Below are positions 1 through 9,554 of a DNA stretch of 11,759 nt, one piece after another. The DNA is taken from positions 1-11,759 of the forward strand of contig CAQOYX010000034.1 in NCBI GenBank assembly GCA_948852375.1, given 5' to 3'. The stretch comes from an uncultured Clostridia bacterium (GTDB lineage Bacteria; Bacillota_A; Clostridia; TANB77; CAG-508). How positions within the stretch are numbered: position 1 is the first letter of the stretch; the number at the start of each line of letters is the position of its first letter. The notes under the pieces were generated by a model. It was not told the origin of the DNA, did no database searches, and was given only the letters and a program-made list of their open reading frames with translations. Both the position numbers and the translations under genes were made by a program.

Positions 1-130
1 ATATAACAAGCAGTAGTAATATAGGAATAATAAATCCATATAGATATAAAAGTTATAGATATGATGTTGAAACTGGATTATATTACTTAAATTCACGTTA
101 CTATAATCCTGAATGGGGAAGATTTATAAA
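1..130 (+). repeat. Direct repeat of RHS-core DNA, left copy
   Basis: This stretch matches 10451-10580 at 123 of 130 positions by hand alignment, with no gaps. Five of the seven differences are synonymous, and the adjacent pair at codon 22 changes Val to Thr. The similarity stops abruptly after the GRFIN-encoding bases, where the two cassettes diverge. The left copy may extend beyond the window start. Confidence 0.9.
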
Positions 131-752
131 CTTTGATAACTATGGTGGACAAGTAGGAGATTTACTAAGTCATAACGGATATACTTATTGCAAGAATAAT
201 CCTGTTAATATGGCAGATGAAAACGGAAATGTGGGAGTATTCACTCTTCTGGGTGGAGTAGCTATAGGAATATTAGGAATTTTAGCGATAAAGAGTATGC
301 CAGAGGACACAGGAGAAAATATTGCAACAGCACTTGGAGAGGCAACTGGAGCAGTAATAGAGGGATTGAGTTCACTAGGAACAAAGTTAGGAAATGGAAT
401 AAGCAGTATAATGTCTAACAATAAAGTGAAAACATCAACTATTACAGGGGCAAGTACTGTAGTTAAAAGATTAACGCAAACAAAAAAACAACCAATAGTA
501 TTTCCAATTAATCCATATAGGTTTAATCCTAAAGGACTTACAATGGAAGTATATCCTGGTACAGATAACGGAGCAATAATAAAATGGAAAAATAGTATTG
601 GAGTAGCTAAATTTGAATGGAATGAAGACTTTGAAAATGGAGCACATTATCATATAACACCAAATGGATCACATAAAATTGGAATAGGAAAAATGCATTT
701 TAAACCGTTAACAAAAATACCAGAACCATATAGAAGCATATATTTCTATTAA
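3..752 (+). CDS. RHS-repeat protein, 3' end: RHS core plus toxin-like C-terminal domain (5' end outside window)
   Basis: The frame is open from base 3, so only the last 249 residues are visible. Residues 11-75 are a typical RHS-associated core: NPYRYKSYRYD, then ETGLYYLNSRYYNPEWGRF and NNPVNMADENG. The core normally closes the RHS shell, and variable toxin domains follow it. The usual core-ending DPxG reads ADENG here. Residues 77-98 are a hydrophobic glycine-rich stretch. The last 80 residues form a compact domain with NPKGL, a PGTDNG turn, KWKN, FEWNED and a histidine cluster (GAHYHITPNG at 213-222, then H224 and H232). I infer a toxin, perhaps a nuclease given the histidines, but I cannot name its family. 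The stop lies 28 bases before a small gene that fits the immunity position. The DNA encoding the core is repeated at 10451-10580. Confidence 0.88.
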   Translation: MTSSSNIGIINPYRYKSYRYDVETGLYYLNSRYYNPEWGRFINFDNYGGQVGDLLSHNGYTYCKNNPVNMADENGNVGVFTLLGGVAIGILGILAIKSMPEDTGENIATALGEATGAVIEGLSSLGTKLGNGISSIMSNNKVKTSTITGASTVVKRLTQTKKQPIVFPINPYRFNPKGLTMEVYPGTDNGAIIKWKNSIGVAKFEWNEDFENGAHYHITPNGSHKIGIGKMHFKPLTKIPEPYRSIYFY

Positions 753-780
753 AGAGTTTCAATTCGAATGGAGGAAAAAT

Positions 781-1215
781 ATGTTTATTAAAAATTATAT
801 ATATGAGAATAGAAAAGAAATAGACGATATATATTTACATGATAGCTTTCTTGAAAATATAATAATAAATGTATCAGAAAAAAAGATAGATATGAATATA
901 AATTGGGAGTGGCCAAAACATAAAGAATGTAATCTTTGTTTTGAAAAAGTAGTGTATTTTAAATTTGATAGATTAGATTTTTGGGGAGATGCGGGGGATT
1001 GTATATGTGATATATATTTAGGAGAAGATGATTTCGCTGAAAAATATATGAGTGAGAAGATAAAAAAAGAACAATTAGAAGCAAAGAAAAAAAAATGTTC
1101 AGAACCTATAAATATATTTAAAACCAACAAGTTCATAACTGTATGTATACAACTTCTTTCAGGAGATATAGAAATTATAATATGTGAAAAAATGATATTT
1201 ATAGATAATGAATGA
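781..1215 (+). CDS. Candidate cognate immunity protein, 144 aa
   Basis: The start is fixed by a strong GGAGG at 770-774, six bases before the ATG. The product is a small soluble protein without a signal peptide or membrane segment. It has an N-terminal beta-rich part (LHDSFLENIIINVSEKK, then MNINWEW), two close cysteines (C51 and C54, in CNLC), an acidic middle (DFWGDAGDC) and a lysine-rich helix around residues 95-107. I do not recognise the family. The assignment rests on position: it follows an RHS toxin domain by 28 bases on the same strand and is probably translated from the same message. That is the standard toxin-immunity order in polymorphic toxin loci. Confidence 0.7.
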   Translation: MFIKNYIYENRKEIDDIYLHDSFLENIIINVSEKKIDMNINWEWPKHKECNLCFEKVVYFKFDRLDFWGDAGDCICDIYLGEDDFAEKYMSEKIKKEQLEAKKKKCSEPINIFKTNKFITVCIQLLSGDIEIIICEKMIFIDNE

Positions 1216-1229
1216 ATATAAAATACAAA

Positions 1230-1259
1230 AACAAGAAGTATCAAAGAATACTTCTTGTT
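1230..1259. terminator. Strong hairpin terminator after the first toxin/immunity pair
   Basis: A perfect 12-bp stem (1230-1241 with 1248-1259) with a CAAAGA loop begins 14 bases after the immunity stop. On the plus strand it is followed by TAAAAAATTAATTC, with no real T run. On the minus strand it is followed by TTTTTGTATTTTA, which is a better terminator tract. It probably ends plus-strand transcripts and can work in both directions. Confidence 0.65.
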
Positions 1260-1297
1260 AAAAAATTAATTCAAAATACTCGAAATAACCATTTTAG

Positions 1298-1405
1298 GAA
1301 TTGTTGTTTCTCATTTATATTATGATTTCAATGTTCAGTTCAAGATATATAAAATCAGTTGCAAATGGTAGGCATGGTAATCCACATATATGGTTTTATG
1401 AATAA
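1298..1405 (+). pseudogene. Remnant tail of a second RHS toxin C-terminus
   Basis: A short frame opens after a TAG at 1295-1297 and ends at TAA 1403-1405. Its last part reads SSRYIKSVANGRHGNPH followed by IWFYE. It has no ribosome binding site, and nothing upstream in this frame supports a whole gene. It sits exactly where a toxin C-terminus would, 15 bases before a small gene with a good ribosome binding site. I read it as the surviving end of a displaced toxin domain. The reading is inference from composition and position, because the fragment is too short to assign to a family. Confidence 0.35.
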
Positions 1406-1420
1406 TAAAAGGAGAAAGAA

Positions 1421-1498
1421 ATGTTTCAAATAATAGAAGAACCAAAAGATATAAACTATAAACATTTTTTTCATTTACATATTATGAGGAGTGAGTAA
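1421..1498 (+). CDS. 25-residue ORF, likely truncated immunity gene start
   Basis: A ribosome binding site (AAGGAGA, ending 1414) precedes an ATG at 1421. The frame encodes 25 residues beginning MFQIIEEPKDINYKHFF and stops at 1496-1498. The start signals are those of a real gene, but the product is far too short for an immunity protein. Its stop lies between the GAGGAG and the GTG start of the next gene, so it may now serve to couple translation of that gene. It is probably the 5' stub of an immunity gene that lost its body by deletion. Confidence 0.4.
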   Translation: MFQIIEEPKDINYKHFFHLHIMRSE

Positions 1499-1499
1499 T

Positions 1500-1970
1500 G
1501 TGAAAAGATTAATTCGTATTTGTGTGGGGATAGTGTTAATTGCAATAATATGTATTATATGGAACATATTAAACAGTAACAATACAATATTTTTTATCAA
1601 TTGGAATATCAAAATACCAAAAGCTTATAAAGTTGATGTAATATATTCCTATGAATTTAGAGATGGTGAAGATTTAGAAATTTGGCATTATGATAAAAGA
1701 AAAATAGAAAAAATGATTAATAGTGGTAATTTTACAATGGTAGATGAAAAAAACCAAAGTTTTATTATAAAAAAATTAGATGAATATCATCAAAGTTTAG
1801 ATCAAAATGAAAAAAATTTATTTGAAAGCAATGTTGATATAAATTCTTTAGTTATAAAAGAAAATTATTTTTTATTTTTAAATAAAAATGAAAAACATAA
1901 TTTAACATGGACATTATTAATATTAGATTTCAAAAACAAACAAATATATTATTTTAATAATGTTTGCTAA
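1500..1970 (+). CDS. Membrane-anchored small protein, candidate immunity factor (156 aa)
   Basis: The best start is GTG at 1500, eight bases after GAGGAG (1486-1491). A second in-frame GTG at 1491 lies inside that site and is less likely. Residues 6-24 form one membrane span (CVGIVLIAIICIIW), preceded by KRLIR, so the soluble part should face outward. There is no lipobox cysteine. The rest alternates strands and helices (INWNIKIPKAYKVD, DLEIWHYDKRKIEKM) and ends in LILDFKNKQIYYFNN. No catalytic motif is visible. Single-span anchored proteins of this size are common as RHS immunity proteins. Here it follows a broken toxin/immunity pair and may protect against a toxin no longer encoded in the window. 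Confidence 0.6.
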   Translation: MKRLIRICVGIVLIAIICIIWNILNSNNTIFFINWNIKIPKAYKVDVIYSYEFRDGEDLEIWHYDKRKIEKMINSGNFTMVDEKNQSFIIKKLDEYHQSLDQNEKNLFESNVDINSLVIKENYFLFLNKNEKHNLTWTLLILDFKNKQIYYFNNVC

Positions 1971-1994
1971 AACATTATTAAAATAATGCTTTAG
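1952..1994 (+). terminator. Overlapping alternative hairpins at the end of the left cassette
   Basis: Two stems share one arm. Bases 1952-1965 pair with 1970-1983 (14 bp, loop GCTA) across the stop codon of the preceding gene. Alternatively 1967-1979 pairs with 1982-1994 (12 pairs and one mismatch). They cannot form together. No T run follows, so termination strength is uncertain. Confidence 0.5.
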
Positions 1995-1998
1995 TGAG

Positions 1999-2008
1999 AG
2001 GGTACCCT
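1999..2008. other. Ten-base palindrome at the presumed left boundary
   Basis: AGGGTACCCT is a perfect palindrome, itself flanked by CTTTAG (1989-1994) and CTAAAG (2007-2012). It falls between the last RHS-associated gene and the recombinase terminator, where the left attachment site of the element is expected. No matching core was found at the right side, so a role as crossover site is only a guess. Confidence 0.2.
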
Positions 2009-2011
2009 AAA

Positions 2012-2050
2012 GGAGCACTACCAACAAGGACAATTATTGGTATGTGCTCC
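2012..2050 (-). terminator. Rho-independent terminator of the recombinase gene
   Basis: A GC-containing stem of 13 pairs with a single bulge (GGAGCAC-TACCAA against TTGGTA-T-GTGCTCC) encloses a 12-base loop. Read on the minus strand it lies 21 bases after the recombinase stop and is followed by TTTAGGG. The T run is short but the stem is strong. Confidence 0.6.
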
Positions 2051-2071
2051 ATTACTTTAAAATAGTACAGA

Positions 2072-3754
<1,683 letters not shown>

Positions 3755-3782
3755 TTAGACAGCCGAATAAGATATAAGGTGT

Positions 3783-3801
3783 TACAAAGTTTTAATTTGT
3801 A
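3783..3801. promoter_or_regulatory. Inverted repeat just downstream of the recombinase promoter
   Basis: TACAAA (3783-3788) and TTTGTA (3796-3801) are perfect inverted arms around a seven-base spacer. The -10 box at 3810-3815 would place the transcript start near 3803, so the repeat covers the first transcribed bases. That position suits a repressor operator or a 5' hairpin. No element-borne repressor was identified, so the role is inferred. Confidence 0.35.
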
Positions 3802-3809
3802 GTGTTCAC

Positions 3810-3838
3810 ATAATATCATGTTCGTTTTTATACTTCAA
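3810..3838 (-). promoter_or_regulatory. Sigma-A-type promoter for the recombinase
   Basis: On the minus strand TTGAAG (3838-3833) and TATTAT (3815-3810) are separated by exactly 17 bases. Each box is one or two bases from consensus. It lies directly after the tnpW stop, so the recombinase can be expressed separately from the relaxase and tnpW. The predicted 5' leader is about 65 bases. Confidence 0.7.
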
Positions 3839-3845
3839 GTGATTC

Positions 3846-4104
3846 TTAAGATTTTTTTGTTAGTCTAAAAAATTTATTTAAAATACTTTCTTCAGCATTT
3901 ACATCAAAGTGAGTATTTACTTTGTATATTGTGCCGTTTATTTCTTTTTCAAAGTTCAACTTTTGCTCATTACAATAGTTATCTCTAAAATATTGTAATC
4001 TTTCTTCTTTAGTCATTTTACTTAATTTTTCATAATACTCATTCTTTAAATTTTCCAAATATTCATATTCTTCATTAGTTAGTTCAATTCTATATACTTT
4101 TTCA

Positions 4105-4115
<11 letters not shown>
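3846..4115 (-). CDS. tnpW: TnpW-like transposon protein (89 aa)
   Basis: This is a small accessory protein of unknown biochemical role, found beside the relaxase or recombinase in Tn4451-type elements. The C-terminal half carries the family signature: INGTIYKVNTHFDVNAEES (about 60-78), then LNKFFRLTKK. The N-terminal half is a charged helix (LTNEEYEYLENLKNEYYEKL). The chosen start at 4115 has AAGGAGGG nine bases upstream. The same frame stays open to 4223, but that would run 119 bases into the relaxase gene and has no better site. It overlaps the relaxase stop by 11 bases, so the two genes are translationally coupled. Confidence 0.75.
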
Positions 4116-5776
<1,661 letters not shown>

Positions 5777-5794
5777 CCATAATATTTTTACTGG

Positions 5795-5901
5795 ACACAT
5801 TATATATTTTCTAAAACCAGCTCTGTTTGGCTTGGCGGAACGAGTTAAACCCAGACTGCGAACCCAACTTAATGGATTCTCCCGAGTAGCTCATTATGTG
5901 T
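5795..5901. other. GC-rich structured block inside the intergenic region
   Basis: Bases 5815-5891 are about 52% GC, twice their surroundings, and encode no open frame of note. The block is closed by ACACATTAT (5795-5803) against ATTATGTGT (5893-5901), eight of nine pairs. It contains AACCCA twice (5838-5843 and 5852-5857) and short internal pairings such as CTTGGCGGAACGAG. On the minus strand it lies upstream of the hairpin array and relaxase. On the plus strand it lies about 95 bases upstream of the cargo promoter. I tested it by eye against tRNA and common riboswitch cores and found no match. It could be a noncoding RNA or a protein-binding DNA site. Confidence 0.4.
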
Positions 5902-5926
5902 AATGTCATTATTATTTAATTTTTCA

Positions 5927-5944
5927 GTGTATTTTTCAATACAC
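5927..5944. terminator. Short hairpin between the GC-rich block and the cargo promoter
   Basis: GTGTATT (5927-5933) and AATACAC (5938-5944) form a perfect 7-bp stem with a four-base loop. On the minus strand it is followed by TGAAAAATT, and on the plus strand by ATATAAAATATC. Neither side has a T run, so it is a weak terminator at best or an operator-like site. Confidence 0.25.
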
Positions 5945-5995
5945 ATATAAAATATCATCTTTTTATGTAAATGTCAATAAAATGTAACAATTTCA

Positions 5996-6024
5996 TTGAA
6001 AAAAATGGAAATTCTTGATATACT
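5996..6024 (+). promoter_or_regulatory. Promoter of the cargo operon
   Basis: TTGAAA (5996-6001) and TATACT (6019-6024) are spaced by exactly 17 bases, close to the sigma-A consensus. The start of transcription would be near 6031, giving a leader of about 33 bases with AAAGGA at 6047-6052 before the first gene. Confidence 0.75.
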
Positions 6025-6063
6025 TTGTCTGTAATATTAAATTTATAAAGGAATGATGCCTAA

Positions 6064-6966
6064 ATGGATGATAATAAATTAGAAACAATTTCAAATCTCT
6101 TTGAAGATAGCGAAATAAGAAGTATTTGGGATAGTGAAAAAGAAGAATATTATTTTAGTGTTGTTGATATTATTAAGGCTTTAACTGATAGTAAAATTCC
6201 AAAAAGATATTGGACAGATTTAAAAAGAAAGTTAACAGAAGAAGGAAGTCAACTGTACGAAAATATCGTACAGTTGAAAATGAAAGCTAATGATGGTAAA
6301 ATGCGTGAAACAGATACATTAGATACAAAAGGAATATTAAGACTAATAGAGTCAATACCAAGTCCAAAAGCTGAACCATTTAAACTTTGGCTTGCTAAAA
6401 TGGGAAATGACAGAATAGATGAAGTATTTGATCCAGAACTTGCCATTAATCGTGCTGTTGATTATTATAGAGCTCGTGGATATGATGATAATTGGATTAA
6501 AGCAAGAATGACTGGTGTTGTAGATAGACGTAAATTAACAGATGTATGGAAAGAAAATGGAATAACAAAAAATATTGAATATGCAGTTTTAACAAATGAA
6601 ATATATCAGGCTTGGTCAGGAATGAAAGCATCTGAGTATAAAGAATTTAAAGGAATTAGAAAAGAGTCGTTAAGAGATAATATGACAGACATAGAAGTAG
6701 CATTAACAGATTTAGGAGAAATCGCAACAAGAGAACTTGCTAAAAAGCACAGACCTTATGGTTTAGAGGCAAACAAGAAAGTTGCACATATGGGTGGTCA
6801 TGCTGCAAAAGTTGCAAGAGATGATATAGAAAAGAATTTAGGTGAAACTGTTGTAACTAAAAAAAATGCTTTAAATTATAAGTATTTAGATGATAATAAA
6901 ACTTTAAAGAATACATTCAAAAAGAAATTAAAGGAAAATATTAATATGGAGGAAAACGATGAATAA
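6064..6966 (+). CDS. DinD-like BRO-N domain protein (300 aa)
   Basis: The N-terminal BRO-N domain (about 15-125) shows IRSIWDSEKEEYYFSVVDII, RYWTDLKRKL and SPKAEPFKLWLAKMG. The C-terminal half matches the architecture of E. coli DinD (DNA-damage-inducible protein D, 274 aa): EYKEFKGIRKESLRDNMTD, HRPYGLEANK, then GGHAAKVARDDIEKNLG and VVTKKNALNY. BRO-N proteins bind DNA and often act as phage antirepressors or SOS-linked regulators. A role in controlling the cargo or in the damage response of the element is inference. The start is preceded by AAAGGA 11 bases upstream, and a near-consensus promoter lies just before. The gene heads a four-gene plus-strand operon. Confidence 0.85.
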   Translation: MDDNKLETISNLFEDSEIRSIWDSEKEEYYFSVVDIIKALTDSKIPKRYWTDLKRKLTEEGSQLYENIVQLKMKANDGKMRETDTLDTKGILRLIESIPSPKAEPFKLWLAKMGNDRIDEVFDPELAINRAVDYYRARGYDDNWIKARMTGVVDRRKLTDVWKENGITKNIEYAVLTNEIYQAWSGMKASEYKEFKGIRKESLRDNMTDIEVALTDLGEIATRELAKKHRPYGLEANKKVAHMGGHAAKVARDDIEKNLGETVVTKKNALNYKYLDDNKTLKNTFKKKLKENINMEENDE

Positions 6967-6997
6967 ACCTATCATTGACATTGTATCAAAAAAGTAG
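6959..6997 (+). CDS. 12-codon ORF between dinD-like gene and nitroreductase
   Basis: A perfect GGAGG at 6948-6952 stands six bases before ATG 6959. The frame reads MNKPIIDIVSKK and stops at 6995-6997, overlapping both the end of the upstream gene and the AGGAGG of the next. The start signals are stronger than needed for a chance ORF. It may be a coupling or leader peptide, or the stub of a deleted gene. Confidence 0.35.
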   Translation: MNKPIIDIVSKK

Positions 6998-7006
6998 GAG
7001 GTTAAA

Positions 7007-7567
7007 ATGGAATTAAAAGAAACTATAAAAAATAGAAGGAGTATTCGTAAATATAAAAATACTGAAATATCTAAGGAAATAATTGAAGACTTAATTGATT
7101 GTGCAAGGTTAGCACCATCTGCAAAAAATAGACAACCTTGGAAATTTGTAATAGTAACTAACACTATAAAAAATCAAATTGCAGACATTATGTTGGAAAA
7201 GGAAAATAGCTCAAAGATTAGTTTAGAAAGACAAATATATAATGCTAATAGTAGTGTTAAAGCAACGGCAAAAATAATGAAAGAAGCGCCTATACTTATA
7301 TTGGTTCTTAAAGAATATGAAGATAATTGGATTATAGGAGATTCGCTTTCGATTGGTGGAGCTATAGAACATATTTGCTTAAGAGCAACCGATTTAGGAT
7401 TAGGTTCACTTTGGATAAGAGATATTGTATATACTCAAAAAGAAATAGCTAAATTAGTAGGCTATGAAAATATGGAATTGATTTCAGCAATTTCTATCGG
7501 TTATCCAGATGAAAGTCCTAAACAAAGACCTAGAAAAAAATTAAATGAAGTATTGGAGTGGTATTAA
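7007..7567 (+). CDS. Nitroreductase family protein (186 aa)
   Basis: This is an FMN-dependent oxidoreductase of the nitroreductase superfamily. It carries the FMN phosphate-binding start RRSIRKYKN (10-18), the PSAKNRQPWKFVIV segment (38-51), the helix GGAIEHICLRATDLGLGSLW and the C-terminal IGYPDESPKQRPRK. Length is typical of the family. AGGAGG at 6996-7001 places the start. The natural substrate cannot be read from sequence, and such enzymes act on quinones, nitro compounds or peptide-derived rings. It is followed after one base by the transglutaminase-like gene, so the two are co-translated. As mobile cargo it might detoxify nitro drugs or work with its neighbour, but neither is shown. Confidence 0.9.
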   Translation: MELKETIKNRRSIRKYKNTEISKEIIEDLIDCARLAPSAKNRQPWKFVIVTNTIKNQIADIMLEKENSSKISLERQIYNANSSVKATAKIMKEAPILILVLKEYEDNWIIGDSLSIGGAIEHICLRATDLGLGSLWIRDIVYTQKEIAKLVGYENMELISAISIGYPDESPKQRPRKKLNEVLEWY

Positions 7568-7568
7568 T

Positions 7569-8462
7569 ATGGAGAAAGAAAAAATATTAGAATTTTATAA
7601 ACAAACAAGTTATTTTACAGATTTAGGATATTATAAGGATTTTGCAAAAAACTTGCCAGATGATATTGAACAATTGTGTATATTACAAAGGATGCAAATC
7701 ATTCATCCAGTGGCTTTTAGAGATAAAGAAATCAGAAATAAAAAAGATTGCTTTTGGGGAGATATGACTAAAGTTCCAATTACTAGATTAGAATATGAAG
7801 ATGACATTTTCCCAACAGCACAAAGTGTAATATCTGAATTATTAAGAAAAAATCCTAACTATACTACAAAAAGAGAAGCAAAAGACAAAGTTCATGTTAC
7901 ATGTAGAAGTCAAGCTATATTATTAGCAAGTATATTAAAAGCTAAAGGAATATCTGCTAGAGCTAGAAGTGGATTTGCTGAATATATACATTATGATGGA
8001 ATATGTTATGACCACTGGATTACAGAATATTTTGATGAAAAAGAAAATAGATGGAGGTTAGTAGATGCAGATGAGCATTGTCCAGACCATGAAATGGGAT
8101 TTGATTTGAATGATATTCCTTATGATAAATTTTTATTTGGTGCAAATGCTTATTTAGGTATAAGACAGAATAAATTTAAACCTGAAACTATTTTATACTC
8201 TTCTGATCCACCAACTCTGGGACTAAAAGCTTCAATAAGAGGATTATTCTATGATTTTCATGCGTTAATGAATGATGAAATTATATTTTTACATATGCCT
8301 AAATATATACAAGATAAGAATTTTGAATTATCTGAAGAAGAATATAAAGAATTAGATAATTTAGCCAGCCTAATGTTAAATCCTAATGAAAATTTTAGTA
8401 AACTACAAGAAATTTGGAACAATATATCTAAATTTAGAATTATGTCAGGAGCATTAAATTAG
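7569..8462 (+). CDS. Transglutaminase-like cysteine protein (297 aa)
   Basis: The Cys-His-Asp triad of the transglutaminase-like superfamily is present: C112 in VHVTCRSQAILLASILKAKG, H149 in YDHWITEYF and D166 in RWRLVDADEH. Spacing between them is typical of bacterial members, which hydrolyse or transfer amide bonds. The protein is cytoplasmic, with no signal peptide or membrane segment. The C-terminal 100 residues are helical with no recognised motif. I chose ATG 7569, ten bases after GGAG (7555-7558). An upstream in-frame ATG at 7545 lies inside the nitroreductase gene and has no site. Substrate is unknown. Its pairing with a nitroreductase in one operon is notable. Confidence 0.85.
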   Translation: MEKEKILEFYKQTSYFTDLGYYKDFAKNLPDDIEQLCILQRMQIIHPVAFRDKEIRNKKDCFWGDMTKVPITRLEYEDDIFPTAQSVISELLRKNPNYTTKREAKDKVHVTCRSQAILLASILKAKGISARARSGFAEYIHYDGICYDHWITEYFDEKENRWRLVDADEHCPDHEMGFDLNDIPYDKFLFGANAYLGIRQNKFKPETILYSSDPPTLGLKASIRGLFYDFHALMNDEIIFLHMPKYIQDKNFELSEEEYKELDNLASLMLNPNENFSKLQEIWNNISKFRIMSGALN

Positions 8463-8484
8463 TTTGGAAAATGATAAAGCAGTA

Positions 8485-8574
8485 ATGGAATCCTACAACT
8501 TTAATTATAAGAAAATGACTGAATCTGACTGTGTAGCTGAATTGATGAAGATGTATGAAAATATAGTGAGGTGA
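8485..8574 (+). pseudogene. Short gene remnant between transglutaminase-like and zinc-ribbon genes
   Basis: A 29-residue frame (MESYNFNYKKMTESDCVAE, then LMKMYENIVR) runs to TGA 8572-8574 and is also open back to the preceding stop. It lacks a ribosome binding site. The amphipathic ending resembles the last helix of many enzymes, for example glycosyltransferases, but that likeness is weak. It looks like the C-terminal stump of a deleted gene. Its last bases now contribute the GAGGTGA ribosome site of the next gene. Confidence 0.4.
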
Positions 8575-8580
8575 ACGAAA

Positions 8581-9537
8581 ATGTGCAAAGATATAAATTA
8601 TTTGTTTAATGAAATGCCACTTTATACAAAGGAAACATTTGTTGTTTTTAAGTATACAGAGGATAAATACGTATTAGATAAAGAAGAATTGAATAAATTT
8701 TTATGTTTAATTGGTTATAATCAAGATAAGTTAATTACTAAATGCCATAGATGCAAAAAAGAGTTTCCTTTTAACATAGATCTAGACACATATAAATTAA
8801 TAGAAAATTATAAAAGTAGCATTTCTCATATAAATATTACAAAAGATGTTACATGCGATGGACCAGGACGTACTAGATATTCAACATGTGGAAAAATCAA
8901 TATTGCTAATGGCAATATTGATGGAATACAACCTCCATATTCAAAAGAAATTTTATTAAATAGTGTAATATGCTATTTAGAATACTATTTTTCTTGTACT
9001 AACAATGCTAATCATAATTATATAATGCTAATTTCAATAGAATTTAATGATGGAAAATTTGTTGTGCGAAAAGTAGGACAAAATCCCTCAATGTTAACTG
9101 TAAAAGGCTTTGAATTTGATAAGCATAGAAAATTTTTAGAAAAAATAGATGCTTATGACGATTATAAAAAAGCTGACTTTTCTTATGCAGATCATTTTTA
9201 TGCAGGTGCTTATACATATTTAAGACGAATTTTTGAAAAAATGGTTAATTATTATTTAGGAAACTCTAAATTAGAAGATAATCATATGGATACTAAAATA
9301 AAGGCAGTAAAAGATAAATTTGATCCAAGAATTAATCACCTATTAAAACAATTATATGATATTTTAAGCGTAAGTATTCATGAATTAAGTGAAGAACAAA
9401 GTAAAGAATATTATGAATATTTAAAAGCAATTATAGATATACAATTAGAATATATAAAAACAGAAGCTGATAAAGATCAGCAATCAAAAAGTCTAAGCTC
9501 TGTTTTAAGCAAAATTACTAATCTAGTAAAAAAGTAA
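8581..9537 (+). CDS. Conserved-looking protein with zinc ribbon and helical C-terminal domain (318 aa), function unknown
   Basis: I do not recognise a named family with certainty. Residues 55-103 hold a likely zinc ribbon, C55-X2-C58 paired with C92 and C103. The middle (about 125-175) is beta-rich. The C-terminal third is helical, from YAGAYTYLRRIFEKMVNYY (207-225) through TKIKAVKDKFDPRINHLLKQ to SVSIHELSEEQS (263-274). The IHELSEE motif occurs, from memory, in uncharacterised proteins annotated near defence or abortive-infection genes, so an antiphage role is possible but unproven. GAGGTGA six bases upstream fixes the start. It is the last gene of the cargo operon and is followed by a strong terminator. 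Confidence 0.75.
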   Translation: MCKDINYLFNEMPLYTKETFVVFKYTEDKYVLDKEELNKFLCLIGYNQDKLITKCHRCKKEFPFNIDLDTYKLIENYKSSISHINITKDVTCDGPGRTRYSTCGKINIANGNIDGIQPPYSKEILLNSVICYLEYYFSCTNNANHNYIMLISIEFNDGKFVVRKVGQNPSMLTVKGFEFDKHRKFLEKIDAYDDYKKADFSYADHFYAGAYTYLRRIFEKMVNYYLGNSKLEDNHMDTKIKAVKDKFDPRINHLLKQLYDILSVSIHELSEEQSKEYYEYLKAIIDIQLEYIKTEADKDQQSKSLSSVLSKITNLVKK

Positions 9538-9554
9538 AATATTAGTCCTAAGTA

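Noticed and set aside
185..421. Minus-strand open frame opposite the RHS C-terminal region
   Set aside because: It is antisense to a well-supported RHS frame, has no ribosome site and shows no domain.
795..1244. 149-codon minus-strand frame opposite the immunity gene
   Set aside because: Its Phe/Ser/Ile-rich product is what the complement of an AT-rich Lys/Glu/Asn gene gives, and it overlaps the terminator hairpin.
5815..5893. tRNA or T-box in the GC-rich block
   Set aside because: No anticodon arm, no acceptor pairing and no T-box core could be drawn on either strand.
6928..7164. Minus-strand hydrophobic frame across the nitroreductase start
   Set aside because: It is antisense to two genes with strong ribosome sites and has no support of its own.
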